A DNA stretch of 64,000 nucleotides from Albimonas sp963816545 (GTDB lineage Bacteria > Pseudomonadota > Alphaproteobacteria > Rhodobacterales > Rhodobacteraceae), in NCBI GenBank assembly GCA_963816545.1, contig CAWFLE010000020.1:248001-312000 (forward strand), in the 5' to 3' direction. Under the pieces are notes generated by a model. The model ran no database searches and was not told where the DNA came from. It saw only the letters and a list, made by a program, of their open reading frames with translations. Each line of letters starts with the position of its first letter. The stretch's first letter is position 1. Position numbers and translations under genes: made by a program. Positions 16,800 to 25,330 of this stretch are shown here, in pieces.

Positions 16800-19039
16800 G
16801 TGACGCAGCCGGCGGTGGTGTTCCTGACGGCCTCGGGCGAGGCGGCGGCGACGGCGGGCGGCGGAGGCCTTGGGCGGCCGCGTGCATGACGCCCGAGGGC
16901 GTGGCGCGGCGGAGGACCTGCGGGGGCTGTTCTCGGCCGGGGTTCCGGTGGTGGGGGTGATGGCCTCGGGGATCCTGATCCGCGCGCTGGCGCCGATGAT
17001 CGGGGACAAGCGGGCCGAGCCTGCGGTGGTGGCGCTGTCGGAGGACGGGGCCTCGGCCGTGCCGCTGCTGGGAGGGCACCGGGGGGCGAACGCGATGGCG
17101 CGGCGGCTGGCGGAGGCGTTCGGCGGCCACGCTGCGGTGACGACGGCGGGGGACCTGCGGCTCGGCGTGGCGCTGGATGCGCCGCCGGAGGGGTGGGTGC
17201 TGGAGAACCCGGAGGACGCGAAGGCGGCCATGGCGGGGCTGCTGGCGGGCCGCGCGGCGCGGCTGTCGGGGGAGGCGGACTGGCTTGGGAGCCTTGGCGA
17301 CCGGGTGGCCCGCGAGGGCGGGCCCGCTTGGAGGCCGTCGGGCCTGCGCGAGGCCGGACCGGACGGGGCGCGGGCCGGCGAGCGCGCGGGCGGAGCCGCA
17401 GGGCGAGTTGCAGGACGGGGCTGCGGAACCGCAGGGCGGGTCGCGGGGCGAAGCCGCCGGACCGCCGGGTGCGGAGCGCGGCGAGGCGGCGGGAGCGCAG
17501 GAGGCGCCGGCAGGTGAGGCTGCGGGAGCCCGCAACGCGGGGCGAGGCGAGACCGCTGGACCTCAGGGCGTGCGGCGTGTCGAGATCGCCGGAGCGCAGG
17601 AGGCGCGGCGAGGCGAGGTTGCGGGAACCCACGGCGCCGAGCGTGGAGAGGCTGCGGGACCTCAGGGCGTGCGGGATGCCGAGACCGCTCGAGCGCAGGG
17701 CGCGCAGGCAGGCGAGGCGATCGGTGCGCAGGGGAAGCCGCGAGGCGGGGCCGCGGGATCGGAGGGGGCGCGCGGGGCGGAGCCCGGGGTGCTTTCGGTC
17801 GAGGGGTGCGAGCCGCTGGTGTACCGGCGGCGGCGGCTGGCGGTGGGCGTCGGCTGCGCGCGGGGGTGCGAGCCGGCGGAGCTGATCGGGCTGGCGCGGA
17901 TGGCGCTGGCGGAGGCGGGGTTCTCGGCGTTCGAGGTGGCCTCGGTGCATTCGATCGACGTGAAGGCGGACGAGGCGGCAGTCCATGCGCTGGCGCGCGA
18001 TCTGGGCGTGCCGGCGCGGTTTCACTCGGCGGAGGCGCTGGAGGGGGTGGCGGCGCGGCTGTCGGCGCCCTCGGAGGTGGTGTTCGCGGAGGTGGGCGCC
18101 CACGGGGTCGCGGAGGGGGCGGCGCTGGTCGCGGCCGGGCCGGGGGCCGTGCTGGCGGTGGAGAAGCGGAAGACCGGGGCGGCGACCTTCGCCGCCGCCG
18201 AGATCGTGGGCGGCGGGGCGGAGGGGCGGCGCAGGGGGCGGCTTTCGGTCGTGGGCATCGGGCCGGGGGCGGGGGACTGGCGGACGCCGGAGGCCTCGCG
18301 GCTGGTCGCGGAGGCGGAGGAGCTGGTGGGCTACGGGTTCTACCTCGACCTGCTGGGGCCGCTGGCGGCGGGCAAGCCGCGCGCGGATTTCGCCCTGGGC
18401 GAGGAGGAGGCGCGCTGCCGGTATGCCCTGGAACGGGCGGGCGAGGGGCGCGACGTGGCGCTGGTCTGCTCGGGCGACGCGGGGATCTACGCGATGGGCG
18501 CGCTGGTGATGGAGCTGCTGGACCGGGACGAGGCGCGGGGCGGGGTCTCGGCGGCGGCCCGTCGGGTGGAGGTCGCGAATGCGCCGGGGGTGTCCGCTTT
18601 GCAGGCGGCGTCGGCGCGGGCGGGGGCGCTGCTGGGGCACGACTTCTGCGCGATCTCCTTGTCGGATCTGCTGACGCCTCGGGAGGATATTCTCAAGCGG
18701 TTGAAGGCGGCGGCGGAGGGGGATTTCGTGATCGCGTTCTACAATCCGGTGTCGCGGCGGCGCCGGGACCTGCTGGATGCGGCGCGGGAGATCCTGCTGC
18801 CGTGGCGCGGGGCGGAGGCGCCCGTGCTGCTGGCGCGGTCTCTGGGGCGGGCGGAGGAGACGCTGGTGCGGCGGACGCTGGGGACCCTCAGGACCGACGA
18901 GGTGGACATGATGACGGTGGTGCTGGTGGGGTCCTCGAACTCGCGCGCGTTCGAGACGGGGGACCGGAGCGCGGGGGCCGGGGGGTGGCGGATCTACACG
19001 CCCCGCGGCTATGCGAAGAAGATGGAGGGGGGCGCATGA
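16800..19039 (+). CDS. cobJ: CbiG-CobJ fusion: cobalt-precorrin-5A lyase/hydrolase + precorrin-3B C17-methyltransferase
   Basis: The start is GTG at 16800 after GGAGGG, giving VTQPAVVFLTASGEAAAT. The N-terminal part is the CbiG core (GVMASGILIRALAPMIGDKR, LLGGHRGANAMARRLA). The CbiG/CobE C-domain follows (VGVGCARGCEPAELI, FEVASVHSIDVKADE). Then comes the CobJ methylase (SVVGIGPGAGDW, VCSGDAGIYAMGALV, HDFCAISLSDLLTPRE, AFYNPVSRRRRDLLDAA). CbiG removes the C20 fragment; CobJ contracts the ring. Between the two CbiG parts lies a 12 x 11-residue repeat tract. Two frame changes are needed as given (near 16865 and between 17330 and 17390). The stop overlaps the cobM start. The fusion type is known in Rhodobacteraceae; the repeat linker is the odd part. 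Confidence 0.9.
17390..17785 (+). repeat. minisatellite, 12 copies of a 33-bp unit encoding 11 residues
   Basis: In the frame of the downstream CbiG and CobJ domains this tract reads as twelve consecutive 11-residue units with no gaps, for example AEPQGGSRGEA, AGPPGAERGEA, AGAQEAPAGEA, AGPQGVRRVEI, AGAQEARRGEV, AGTHGAERGEA and AGPQGVRDAET. The consensus is about AGPQGxxRGEA. Strict 33-base periodicity with diverged third positions suggests selection for the frame. The tract separates the CbiG core from its C-terminal domain. Confidence 0.85.
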
Positions 19040-19800
19040 CCGTCTGGTTCATCGGGGCGGGGCCGGGAGATCCGGAGCTGATCACGGTCAAGGGGCAGCG
19101 GCTGATCTCGCGCTGTCCGGTGTGCCTTTATGCGGGCTCGCTGGTGCCGGAGGCGGTGGTCGCGGGGGCGCCCGAGGGGGCGCTGGTGCGCGACACGGCG
19201 CCGATGACGCTGGACGAGATCGTGGCGGAGATCGTGGCGGCGCATGGGCGGGGGGAGGATGTGGCGCGGGTGCATTCCGGTGATCCTTCGCTTTACGGGG
19301 CGATCGCGGAGCAGATCCGGCGGCTGGATGCGCTGGGGATCCCTTGGGAGATCGTGCCCGGGGTGCCGGCCTTCGCGGCGGCGGCGGCGGCGATGGGGCG
19401 GGAGCTGACGCTGCCGGAGATCGGCCAGACGGTGATCATCACGCGCACCGCCGGGAAGGCGTCGGCGATGCCGGAGGGGGAGGATCTGGAGACGCTGGGG
19501 GCCTCGCGCGCGACGCTGGCGCTGCACCTGTCGATCCGGAACCTGCGGGAGGTGGAGCGGCGGCTGGCGCCCCTTTATGGCGAGGACTGCCCGGTGGTGG
19601 TGGCCTATCGGGTGGGCTGGCCGGACCAGATGATCCTGCGCGGGACGCTGTCGGACATCCGGGAGAAGGTGCGCAAGGCGAAGCTGACGCGCACGGCGCT
19701 GGTGTTCGTGGGGCGGGTGCTGGGGGACGGGGAGTTCCGGGACAGCGCGCTCTATGACGGGGCGCATCCGCATGTGCTGAGGCCGGTGCGGAGGGCCTGA
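19036..19800 (+). CDS. cobM: precorrin-4 C11-methyltransferase
   Basis: CobM adds the C11 methyl. The protein of 254 residues begins MTVWFIGAGPGDPELITVKG. It has VHSGDPSLYGAIAEQI, the methylase active-site loop, and IVPGVPAFAAAAAAMGRELT and LHLSIRNLREVERRL. The start overlaps the stop of CbiG-CobJ (ATGA). It is the last cobalamin gene of the plus-strand block; about 500 bases of repeat-rich DNA follow. Confidence 0.96.
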   Translation: MTVWFIGAGPGDPELITVKGQRLISRCPVCLYAGSLVPEAVVAGAPEGALVRDTAPMTLDEIVAEIVAAHGRGEDVARVHSGDPSLYGAIAEQIRRLDALGIPWEIVPGVPAFAAAAAAMGRELTLPEIGQTVIITRTAGKASAMPEGEDLETLGASRATLALHLSIRNLREVERRLAPLYGEDCPVVVAYRVGWPDQMILRGTLSDIREKVRKAKLTRTALVFVGRVLGDGEFRDSALYDGAHPHVLRPVRRA

Positions 19801-20305
19801 GGCGGTCCTCCCGCCCGTCGGCTTCGGGGCCTGCGGCCCCTCTCCTCCCGTTGGGCGGAGGCGCGGCGCAGGGGGTGCGCGGGTGGGGGCGGTGGGTCCG
19901 GCCGCGCCGGCGGGCGTTGGGGCGTGTGGCCGGCGCCCGGGGCGGCGGCGGCCGAGAGGTGCGGAGGCGGCCATCGGGGAGGGGCCTGACCCGGGCCCTC
20001 GTCCGGAGGCCGCGCTGGAGGGTCGGACCGGGGCGCCTCGCGCGCCCGGAGGCGGCGTCCACGGGCTGGCGAGAACGCAACCGTCACTTGACCGCGCCCA
20101 GCGCGTCTGGAGGCGCCCGGTCCGCCCTCCCCATTGGCGATGAAGACGGTACGGGGCCGCGCGGGGGCGCAGACCCCGGCACGGGCGCAGGGGGCTCGAC
20201 GCCCCCTGCGCCCGTCCCCCCGCGGGGAGGGGCGTTGACGGCGGGCCGGCGCGGGCCGACATGGAGGGGGAGCCCTTCCGCGCCCCGAGGCCAAGGAGCC
20301 GCCCG
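19801..20305. other. repeat-rich intergenic region cobM-selO
   Basis: No gene is supported. Three repeat blocks are visible: a block at about 19808-19856 shared with about 9612-9657; a block at 19857-19940 shared with 24900-24983 (GGAGGCGCGGCGCAGG, GGTCCGGCCGCGCCGGCGGG, GTGGCCGGCGCCCGG); and the hairpin at 20181-20215. AAGGAG (20293-20298) is the selO ribosome site. Confidence 0.6.
20181..20215. repeat. perfect hairpin with TCGAC loop
   Basis: Arms ACGGGCGCAGGGGGC and GCCCCCTGCGCCCGT (15 bp, perfect) flank a 5-base loop TCGAC. It is a sister of the element at 9556-9590, with the same arm and loop lengths. Confidence 0.75.
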
Positions 20306-21793
20306 ATGCTCGACCGTCCCCTCGTCGCCTTCGATAACAGCTACGCCCGCCTTCCAGAGCGCTTCTTCGCACGCGTGGAGCCGGCGCGGTTCCCGCAGCC
20401 CTCGTTGATGGCGCTCAATCGGGGGCTGGCGGAGGAGCTGGGGATGGATCCCGACCGGCTGGAGGGGCCGGAGGGGGTGGCGTTCCTCTCGGGCCAGACG
20501 CTGCCGGAGGGGGCGGAGCCGCTGGCGATGGCCTATGCGGGGCACCAGTTCGGGGGGTGGTCCCCGCAGCTCGGCGACGGGCGGGCCGTGCTGCTGGGCG
20601 AGGTGCGCGGCCGCGACGGCGAGAGGCGGGACATCCACCTCAAGGGCTCGGGCCGCACGCCATTCTCGCGCGGGGGGGACGGGCGCGCGGCGGTGGGGCC
20701 GGTGCTGCGGGAGTATATCGTCGCCGAGGCGATGCATGCGCTGGGCGTGCCCACCACGCGGGCGCTGGCGGCGGTGGCGACCGGCGACGAGGTGATGCGC
20801 GAGACCGCCCTGCCCGGCGCGCTGGTGGTGCGGGTCGCGAAGTCCCACGTCCGGGTCGGCACCTTCCAGTATTTCTTCGCGCGGCAGGACCTTGAGGCGC
20901 TCAGGGCGCTGACCGCCTACGTGATCGGGCGCAACCATCCCCATGCCGCCCAGTCGGACCGCCCGGCGCTGGCGCTGCTGCACGCGGTGATCGAGGACCA
21001 GGCGGCGCTGATCGCGAAGTGGATGGGGCTCGGCTTCATCCACGGGGTGATGAACACCGACAACATGAGCCTTTCGGGCCAGACCATCGACTACGGGCCC
21101 TGCGCCTTCATGGAGGCGTATCACCCGGACACGGTCTATTCCTCGATCGACCAGTTCGGGCGGTATGCGTATGCGAACCAGCCCCGGATCGCGCAGTGGA
21201 ACCTCGCGCAGCTGGCGCAGTGCCTGCTGCCGCTGATCGCGGAGGACCCCAAGGACGCCCTGCCCGAGGCGCAGGCCGCCATCGACGCCTTCCCCGACCT
21301 CTATGCCGAGCGGTGGCTGGAGGTCATGCGCGCGAAGCTGGGGCTGGCCGAGGCGCGGGAGGAGGACGACGCGCTGGCCGAGGCGCTGCTGAGCGCGATG
21401 GCGGAGAACCAGGCGGACTTCACGCTGACCTTCCGGGCGCTGGGGACGCTGCCCTCCGACGGCCGGAAGGACACGGACGAGGCGGCGCGGGCGCTGTTCG
21501 TCGATCCGACCGCCTTCGACGGCTGGGCCGCGCGCTGGCGGGCGCGGCTGGCGCAGGAGGGGCGGCCGGAGGCGGAGCGGCAGGCGGCGCAGGCGGGCGC
21601 GAACCCTGCGTTCATCCCGCGCAACCATCGGGTGGAGGAGGCGCTGGAGGCCGCGGTGGGCGGGGATCTCGGGCCTTTCCGGCGGCTGACGGAGGTCCTC
21701 TCGCGCCCGTTCGACGACCAGCCGGAGCACGCGCGTCACGCCGTTCCCGCGACCCCGGAGGAGGCGGTGACGCGGACCTTCTGCGGGACGTGA
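20306..21793 (+). CDS. selO: SelO/YdiU-family protein adenylyltransferase
   Basis: SelO is a pseudokinase-fold enzyme that transfers AMP to Ser/Thr/Tyr of proteins. The start at 20306 (MLDRPLVAFDNSYARLPERF) is preferred over an upstream in-frame ATG because AAGGAG precedes it. Family motifs are MAYAGHQFGGWSPQLGDGRA, HLKGSGRTPFSRGGDGRA (ATP-binding Lys), LREYIVAEAMHALGVPTTRA, VRVGTFQYF and HGVMNTDNMSLSGQTIDYGP (catalytic Asn/Asp). The protein ends TFCGT, the conserved SelO tail with Cys in place of selenocysteine. At 495 residues it is a normal bacterial length. The last codons form the first unit of a 23-bp tandem repeat that continues downstream. Confidence 0.95.
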   Translation: MLDRPLVAFDNSYARLPERFFARVEPARFPQPSLMALNRGLAEELGMDPDRLEGPEGVAFLSGQTLPEGAEPLAMAYAGHQFGGWSPQLGDGRAVLLGEVRGRDGERRDIHLKGSGRTPFSRGGDGRAAVGPVLREYIVAEAMHALGVPTTRALAAVATGDEVMRETALPGALVVRVAKSHVRVGTFQYFFARQDLEALRALTAYVIGRNHPHAAQSDRPALALLHAVIEDQAALIAKWMGLGFIHGVMNTDNMSLSGQTIDYGPCAFMEAYHPDTVYSSIDQFGRYAYANQPRIAQWNLAQLAQCLLPLIAEDPKDALPEAQAAIDAFPDLYAERWLEVMRAKLGLAEAREEDDALAEALLSAMAENQADFTLTFRALGTLPSDGRKDTDEAARALFVDPTAFDGWAARWRARLAQEGRPEAERQAAQAGANPAFIPRNHRVEEALEAAVGGDLGPFRRLTEVLSRPFDDQPEHARHAVPATPEEAVTRTFCGT

Positions 21794-21942
21794 CGCGCCC
21801 CTTCCGCGGGACGTGACGGGCGCTTTCCGCGGGGATGTGGCGGGCGCCTTCTGCGGGACGTGGCGCGCGATTTCTGCAGGACGCGGTGCGCGCCTTCCGC
21901 CGAATGTGGCGCACGCCTTCCGCGGGACGTGGCGGGCGCCTC
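21767..21942 (+). repeat. 23-bp minisatellite growing out of the selO 3' end
   Basis: Unit 1 (21767-21789, GTGACGCGGACCTTCTGCGG and AC) is the end of selO. Units follow at 21790, 21813, 21836 (24 bp), 21860, 21883, 21906 and a partial one at 21929. The consensus is about GTGGCGCGCGCCTTCCGCGG and AC. The first copies keep TGA at the same place. The array runs up to the convergent antiporter gene. Confidence 0.9.
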
Positions 21943-21963
21943 GGGTCTGAGGGACATGAGCGC

Positions 21964-23190
21964 TCAGCGGGCGGCCTCGAGCCGGCGGCGGTAGCTGGCG
22001 AGGCCGGGCCAGGAGGTCAGGCCATGCGCGAGGACCGAGGCCGCGACCATCAGGCTGACGGCGGGCCAGAGGGTGGGGTCTCCGGTCTCCTCGTGGCCGT
22101 GGATGGCGTAGTAGAGCGCGGCCACGCCGATGGGGCCGAACCAGCCGAGGAACAGGCGGTCCCGCCGGGGAATCTCGCGCCCCGCGAAGAGAGTGGCGAG
22201 GGCGACGGCGGCGGGGCGGCGCAGCGCCAACGTGGCGGCGGCGAGGCCGAGCGCCGGCCAGCCCAGCGACAGCCATGACGACCAGGGCAGCATCGCGCCG
22301 AAGAGGACGAAGACCGGCAGGGTGAGGAGGCTGACGATGGCTTCCTGCACCTCCACGGCCTCATCGTGGTGGCGGCGGTCCACGAGGCCGTTGAAGGTCA
22401 GCCCCGCGGCGAAGGCGGCGAGGATGCCGTCCGAGCCGAAGAGCTTGGCCAGCGACACCGCCGCGAACGAGAGCGCCAGCGTGAAGCCCAGCAGCGAGCT
22501 GCGCGCGATCCAGCCCAGCCGCCCGCTGCGGCGAAGCGCCCGGGCGGCCGCCCAGCCGAGCCCGGCCCCGATCGCGGCCGCGAAACCGACGCCGACGACG
22601 ACGGTGTCGAGGAGCCAGGTCTCCCATGCCTGGTCAGGCTCGGTCATCAGCAGGGCCGGCAGCAGGACGATGGCGTAGGCGAGCCCGTCGTTCGCCCCGG
22701 ATTCGAGGGACATGAGCGAGCGGAGCCGCTCGGGCAGCACGGCCTCGGCGGTGGCGCCGGTGACGATGGAGGAGGCCACGACCGGGTCGGTGGGCGTCAC
22801 CGCCGCCCCGATCAGCAGCGCCGTCAGGGGCGCCACGCCGAGGAACCCCCAGGCGAGGCCCGCCGAGACCGCCCACATGGCGAGCATCCCCAGCGTCAGC
22901 AGCAGGCCCAGCGGGCGCAGCAGCGGGCGCAGATGCTCGAACGGGGTGCGGATGGCGATGCCGGCGACGGAGATGGCGAGGGTCAGGCGGGCCGCCTCCT
23001 TCAGGATGAGGTGCGGGTCCGGCCACAGGTCCGGGCGCAGGAGGCCGAACGCCTGCGGGCCGGCCGCGAGGCCGAGCAGCAGCGCGAGCATCGGGCGCGA
23101 GGCGGGCGCCCGCTCCAGCCGCGCCGAAAGGGTGGCGACGAGGATCACGGTCAGCGCCGCCACGGCGATGGTCATGTCGAGCTGGCGCAT
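21964..23190 (-). CDS. CPA1-family cation:proton antiporter
   Basis: The 408-residue integral membrane protein has about 12 hydrophobic segments. It carries the exchanger motifs AAVTPTDPVVASSIV (ion-binding TDP region) and SLESGANDGLAYAIVLLPAL. It should exchange Na+ or K+ for H+ at the inner membrane. The start MRQLDMTIAVAALTVILVAT places the first helix immediately after the N-terminus. The gene is convergent with selO; its stop lies about 20 bases from the selO minisatellite. A second, distinct family member is at 36373-37675. Ion specificity cannot be read from sequence. Confidence 0.85.
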   Translation of the reverse strand: MRQLDMTIAVAALTVILVATLSARLERAPASRPMLALLLGLAAGPQAFGLLRPDLWPDPHLILKEAARLTLAISVAGIAIRTPFEHLRPLLRPLGLLLTLGMLAMWAVSAGLAWGFLGVAPLTALLIGAAVTPTDPVVASSIVTGATAEAVLPERLRSLMSLESGANDGLAYAIVLLPALLMTEPDQAWETWLLDTVVVGVGFAAAIGAGLGWAAARALRRSGRLGWIARSSLLGFTLALSFAAVSLAKLFGSDGILAAFAAGLTFNGLVDRRHHDEAVEVQEAIVSLLTLPVFVLFGAMLPWSSWLSLGWPALGLAAATLALRRPAAVALATLFAGREIPRRDRLFLGWFGPIGVAALYYAIHGHEETGDPTLWPAVSLMVAASVLAHGLTSWPGLASYRRRLEAAR

Positions 23191-23582
23191 GTCTCCCCTT
23201 TCGCGGCCCGAGGGGGAAGCCCCGGGCGCCGCGGAGGGTTCCGCCCGCGGCCGGGCGACGCGGTGCGGGGGGCGGATGGCGCGGGGGCGGGATTGGGCGG
23301 CGAGGCGTGGGGCCGCCGGGGCGGGGCGGAGGGCGCGGTGTCACGTCGCGCCGGGGCCGCAGGGTCGGGCGGCGCGGAGGGCGGCGCGGAGGCCGCGGGG
23401 CGAAGGGCGGCGCGGCAGCGGGATCACAGGGCGGCGCCGCCGGGGGATCACGGCGCGGCGCTGGGGCCGCCGGGTCAGACGGCGGCGCTTGGTCCACAGG
23501 GTGGGGGTGCGGCGCGAGGCCCTCGGGCCCGCATGGCGGCGCGGCGTCCTCGGGTTCCCATAGCGACCCCGAGGACGCCGGG
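23191..23582. other. intergenic region antiporter / acetyl-CoA hydrolase, repeat-rich
   Basis: No gene is supported. The half next to the acetyl-CoA hydrolase gene is the degenerate tandem array described at 23420-23607. The other half is GC-rich low-complexity sequence and must contain the antiporter's promoter, which I could not place. Confidence 0.5.
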
Positions 23583-23607
23583 TCACATGGCGCGGCGCAT
23601 CGCGGCC
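23420..23607 (-). repeat. degenerate tandem array of about 27-bp units at the 3' end of the acetyl-CoA hydrolase gene
   Basis: On the plus strand units begin with GGG at 23420, 23444, 23472, 23499, 23525, 23552 and 23580, spaced 24-28 bases, with shared patterns GGGtCAcaTGGCGGCGCGGCG and a CTC or GCC end. The unit at 23580 is the end of the minus-strand gene including its stop. As with selO, the repeat appears to start in the last codons and extend downstream. Confidence 0.65.
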
Positions 23608-24827
23608 CAGGCGTCGGCGAGGCCGTCCCGGAACTCGGGCGCGGCGATGGCGATGAGGGCCTCGGCGCGCCGGTCCACCGAGAGCCAGCGGAGGTCCGCC
23701 ATGCCGTGCTCCGTGACCACCACGTCCGCGTCGGCGCGGGAGATGGTGGCGAGGCCCTCGGGCTCGAGCCGCGGCACGATGCGGCTGACGCGGCCTTTGC
23801 CGGCGGTGGCGGGGAGGGCCATGATGGCGCGTCCGCCCTCGGAGGCGCGGGCGCCGCGCTGGAAGTCTCCGGCGCCGCCGGTGCCCGAGATCTGGCGGGC
23901 GCGCAGCATCTCGGACGTGCTTTGCCCGAAGAGGTCCACGTTCAGCGCCGAGTTGATGGCGGTGAAGCGCGGGATGGCGGAGATCACGCGGTGGCTGTGG
24001 GTCTCGCGCACCGGGGCGTAGCGGATGCGGGGGTCCGTGCCGAGGCGGTCGTAGAGGGTGCGGGAGCCGACGAGCGTGCCGGTGGCGATGCGGTCCTCGT
24101 CGAAGACGCCCTCCTCCAGCCGGTCGGCGAAGGCGTCGAGGATCAGGCCTGCGTGGTAGCCCAGGCCGCGATGGCCCTTCAGCGCCTCCATCATCGCGGC
24201 GGCGGCCTTGCCGATGCCGACCTGCACGGTGTCGCCGGGGCGGAGGGTGTCGGCGATGGCGGCGGCGATGGCGGTCAGGTCCGCAGGCAGGGGACCGGCG
24301 TCATAGCCGGGAAGGTCGGTCGCGGCCTCGGTCAGCATGGCGAAGCGTTCGAGGGGGATGCGGGGGGCCTGCGGGGGGGCGGGCATGTTCGGGTTGATCT
24401 CCCCCACCAGCAGGGGGGCGCCGTCGAGCATGGCGGCGGGGAAGTCGCAGCCGATGCCCGGGGTGACGAAGCCGTCCTGCGGGGGGGAGACCTGGAGGAT
24501 GGCGCCCCTGAGCCCGGCCGGGCCGGAGAGCCAGCGGTCGGTGTGCCAGTAGTGGAGGGGAAGGAAGTCGATGCGCCCGGCCTCGAATCCCGCGCGGTGG
24601 GCGGGGTTGACGAAGGTGACCGTGGCGGAGGCGTCGGGGACGCCGTCGGACGGGTCGAAATCGTTGACGCCGGGGAGCCAGACGCCGGCGAAGCGGAGGC
24701 CGCGGCCGCGCTCGGGATCCTCGCGCAGGGCCTGGAGGGCGCCGCGCGGCTCGCCGCCCGCCCCAGCCAGCGCCACGCGGTCTCCGGGGGCGAAGAGGGA
24801 CCAGGCGTCGGCGGGGGGGCGGGGCAT
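23583..24827 (-). CDS. acetyl-CoA hydrolase/transferase-type protein
   Basis: A CoA-transferase-family protein of 414 residues resembling acetyl-CoA hydrolase/4-hydroxybutyrate CoA-transferase. Motifs include GVWLPGVNDFDPSDG, IGCDFPAAMLDGAPLLVGEI, DTVQVGIGKAAAAMM, SGTGGAGDFQRGA and VVTEHGMADLRWLSV. The start at 24827 has GGAGG about 10 bases upstream. It would move CoA between short-chain acids or hydrolyse acetyl-CoA in the cytoplasm; the natural substrate is not evident. It stands alone between repeat-rich gaps. Confidence 0.8.
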   Translation of the reverse strand: MPRPPADAWSLFAPGDRVALAGAGGEPRGALQALREDPERGRGLRFAGVWLPGVNDFDPSDGVPDASATVTFVNPAHRAGFEAGRIDFLPLHYWHTDRWLSGPAGLRGAILQVSPPQDGFVTPGIGCDFPAAMLDGAPLLVGEINPNMPAPPQAPRIPLERFAMLTEAATDLPGYDAGPLPADLTAIAAAIADTLRPGDTVQVGIGKAAAAMMEALKGHRGLGYHAGLILDAFADRLEEGVFDEDRIATGTLVGSRTLYDRLGTDPRIRYAPVRETHSHRVISAIPRFTAINSALNVDLFGQSTSEMLRARQISGTGGAGDFQRGARASEGGRAIMALPATAGKGRVSRIVPRLEPEGLATISRADADVVVTEHGMADLRWLSVDRRAEALIAIAAPEFRDGLADAWAAMRRAM

Positions 24828-25330
24828 GGGCGGGATCCTCCGGAGTTTCTGGCGGGCGGACGCTAGGGGATGGCGGAGGGTTCGGCCAGCCCCCCTGGCG
24901 GAGGCGCGGCGCAGGCGGCGCGCCTGTGGAAGCGGGCGGTCCGGCCGCGCCGGCGGGCGACGGCGCGCGTGGCCGGCGCCCGGCATGGCGGAGGGAGCGC
25001 GGGGGGGCTCTTCGGCGCTTCGCAGCAGGCGGTTGCGCGGGGCGGGGGGTCCGCCCCCTTCACCGAATGTTGTCTTTCACATGCTTTGACTCCCCGTTTC
25101 ACTTGGTTTGCGCTGCTGAAATCCGGGATCTCGCGGCTACACGCGAAAACCTGCGATTGGGGGAAGAGCCAGCGGCGGGCTGCGGGAGGCCGAGGGGGGA
25201 GGACGGACGCCCCGGAACTCGACGACCGAACCGAGCCGGGCCCATATCCCGGTGTCCCGTGGCGTCCTGAGGCGAGGGTAGCGCGTCTGCGGCGCGGCCT
25301 GAAGGGGTTCCATGGGCGCTCGCAAGTATT
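24828..25330. other. intergenic region before the IS256-type element
   Basis: A copy of the interspersed block is at 24900-24983. From about 25060 the composition becomes less GC-rich (for example AATGTTGTCTTTCACATGC), unlike the neighbouring core DNA, and this continues to the IS. No frame here has recognisable similarity. It may be remnant foreign DNA. Confidence 0.45.

Noticed and set aside
24828..25330. Minus-strand frame of about 157 codons (24863-25336)
   Set aside because: It has no recognisable similarity, mixes two composition zones and runs through the dispersed repeat block; treated as non-coding.
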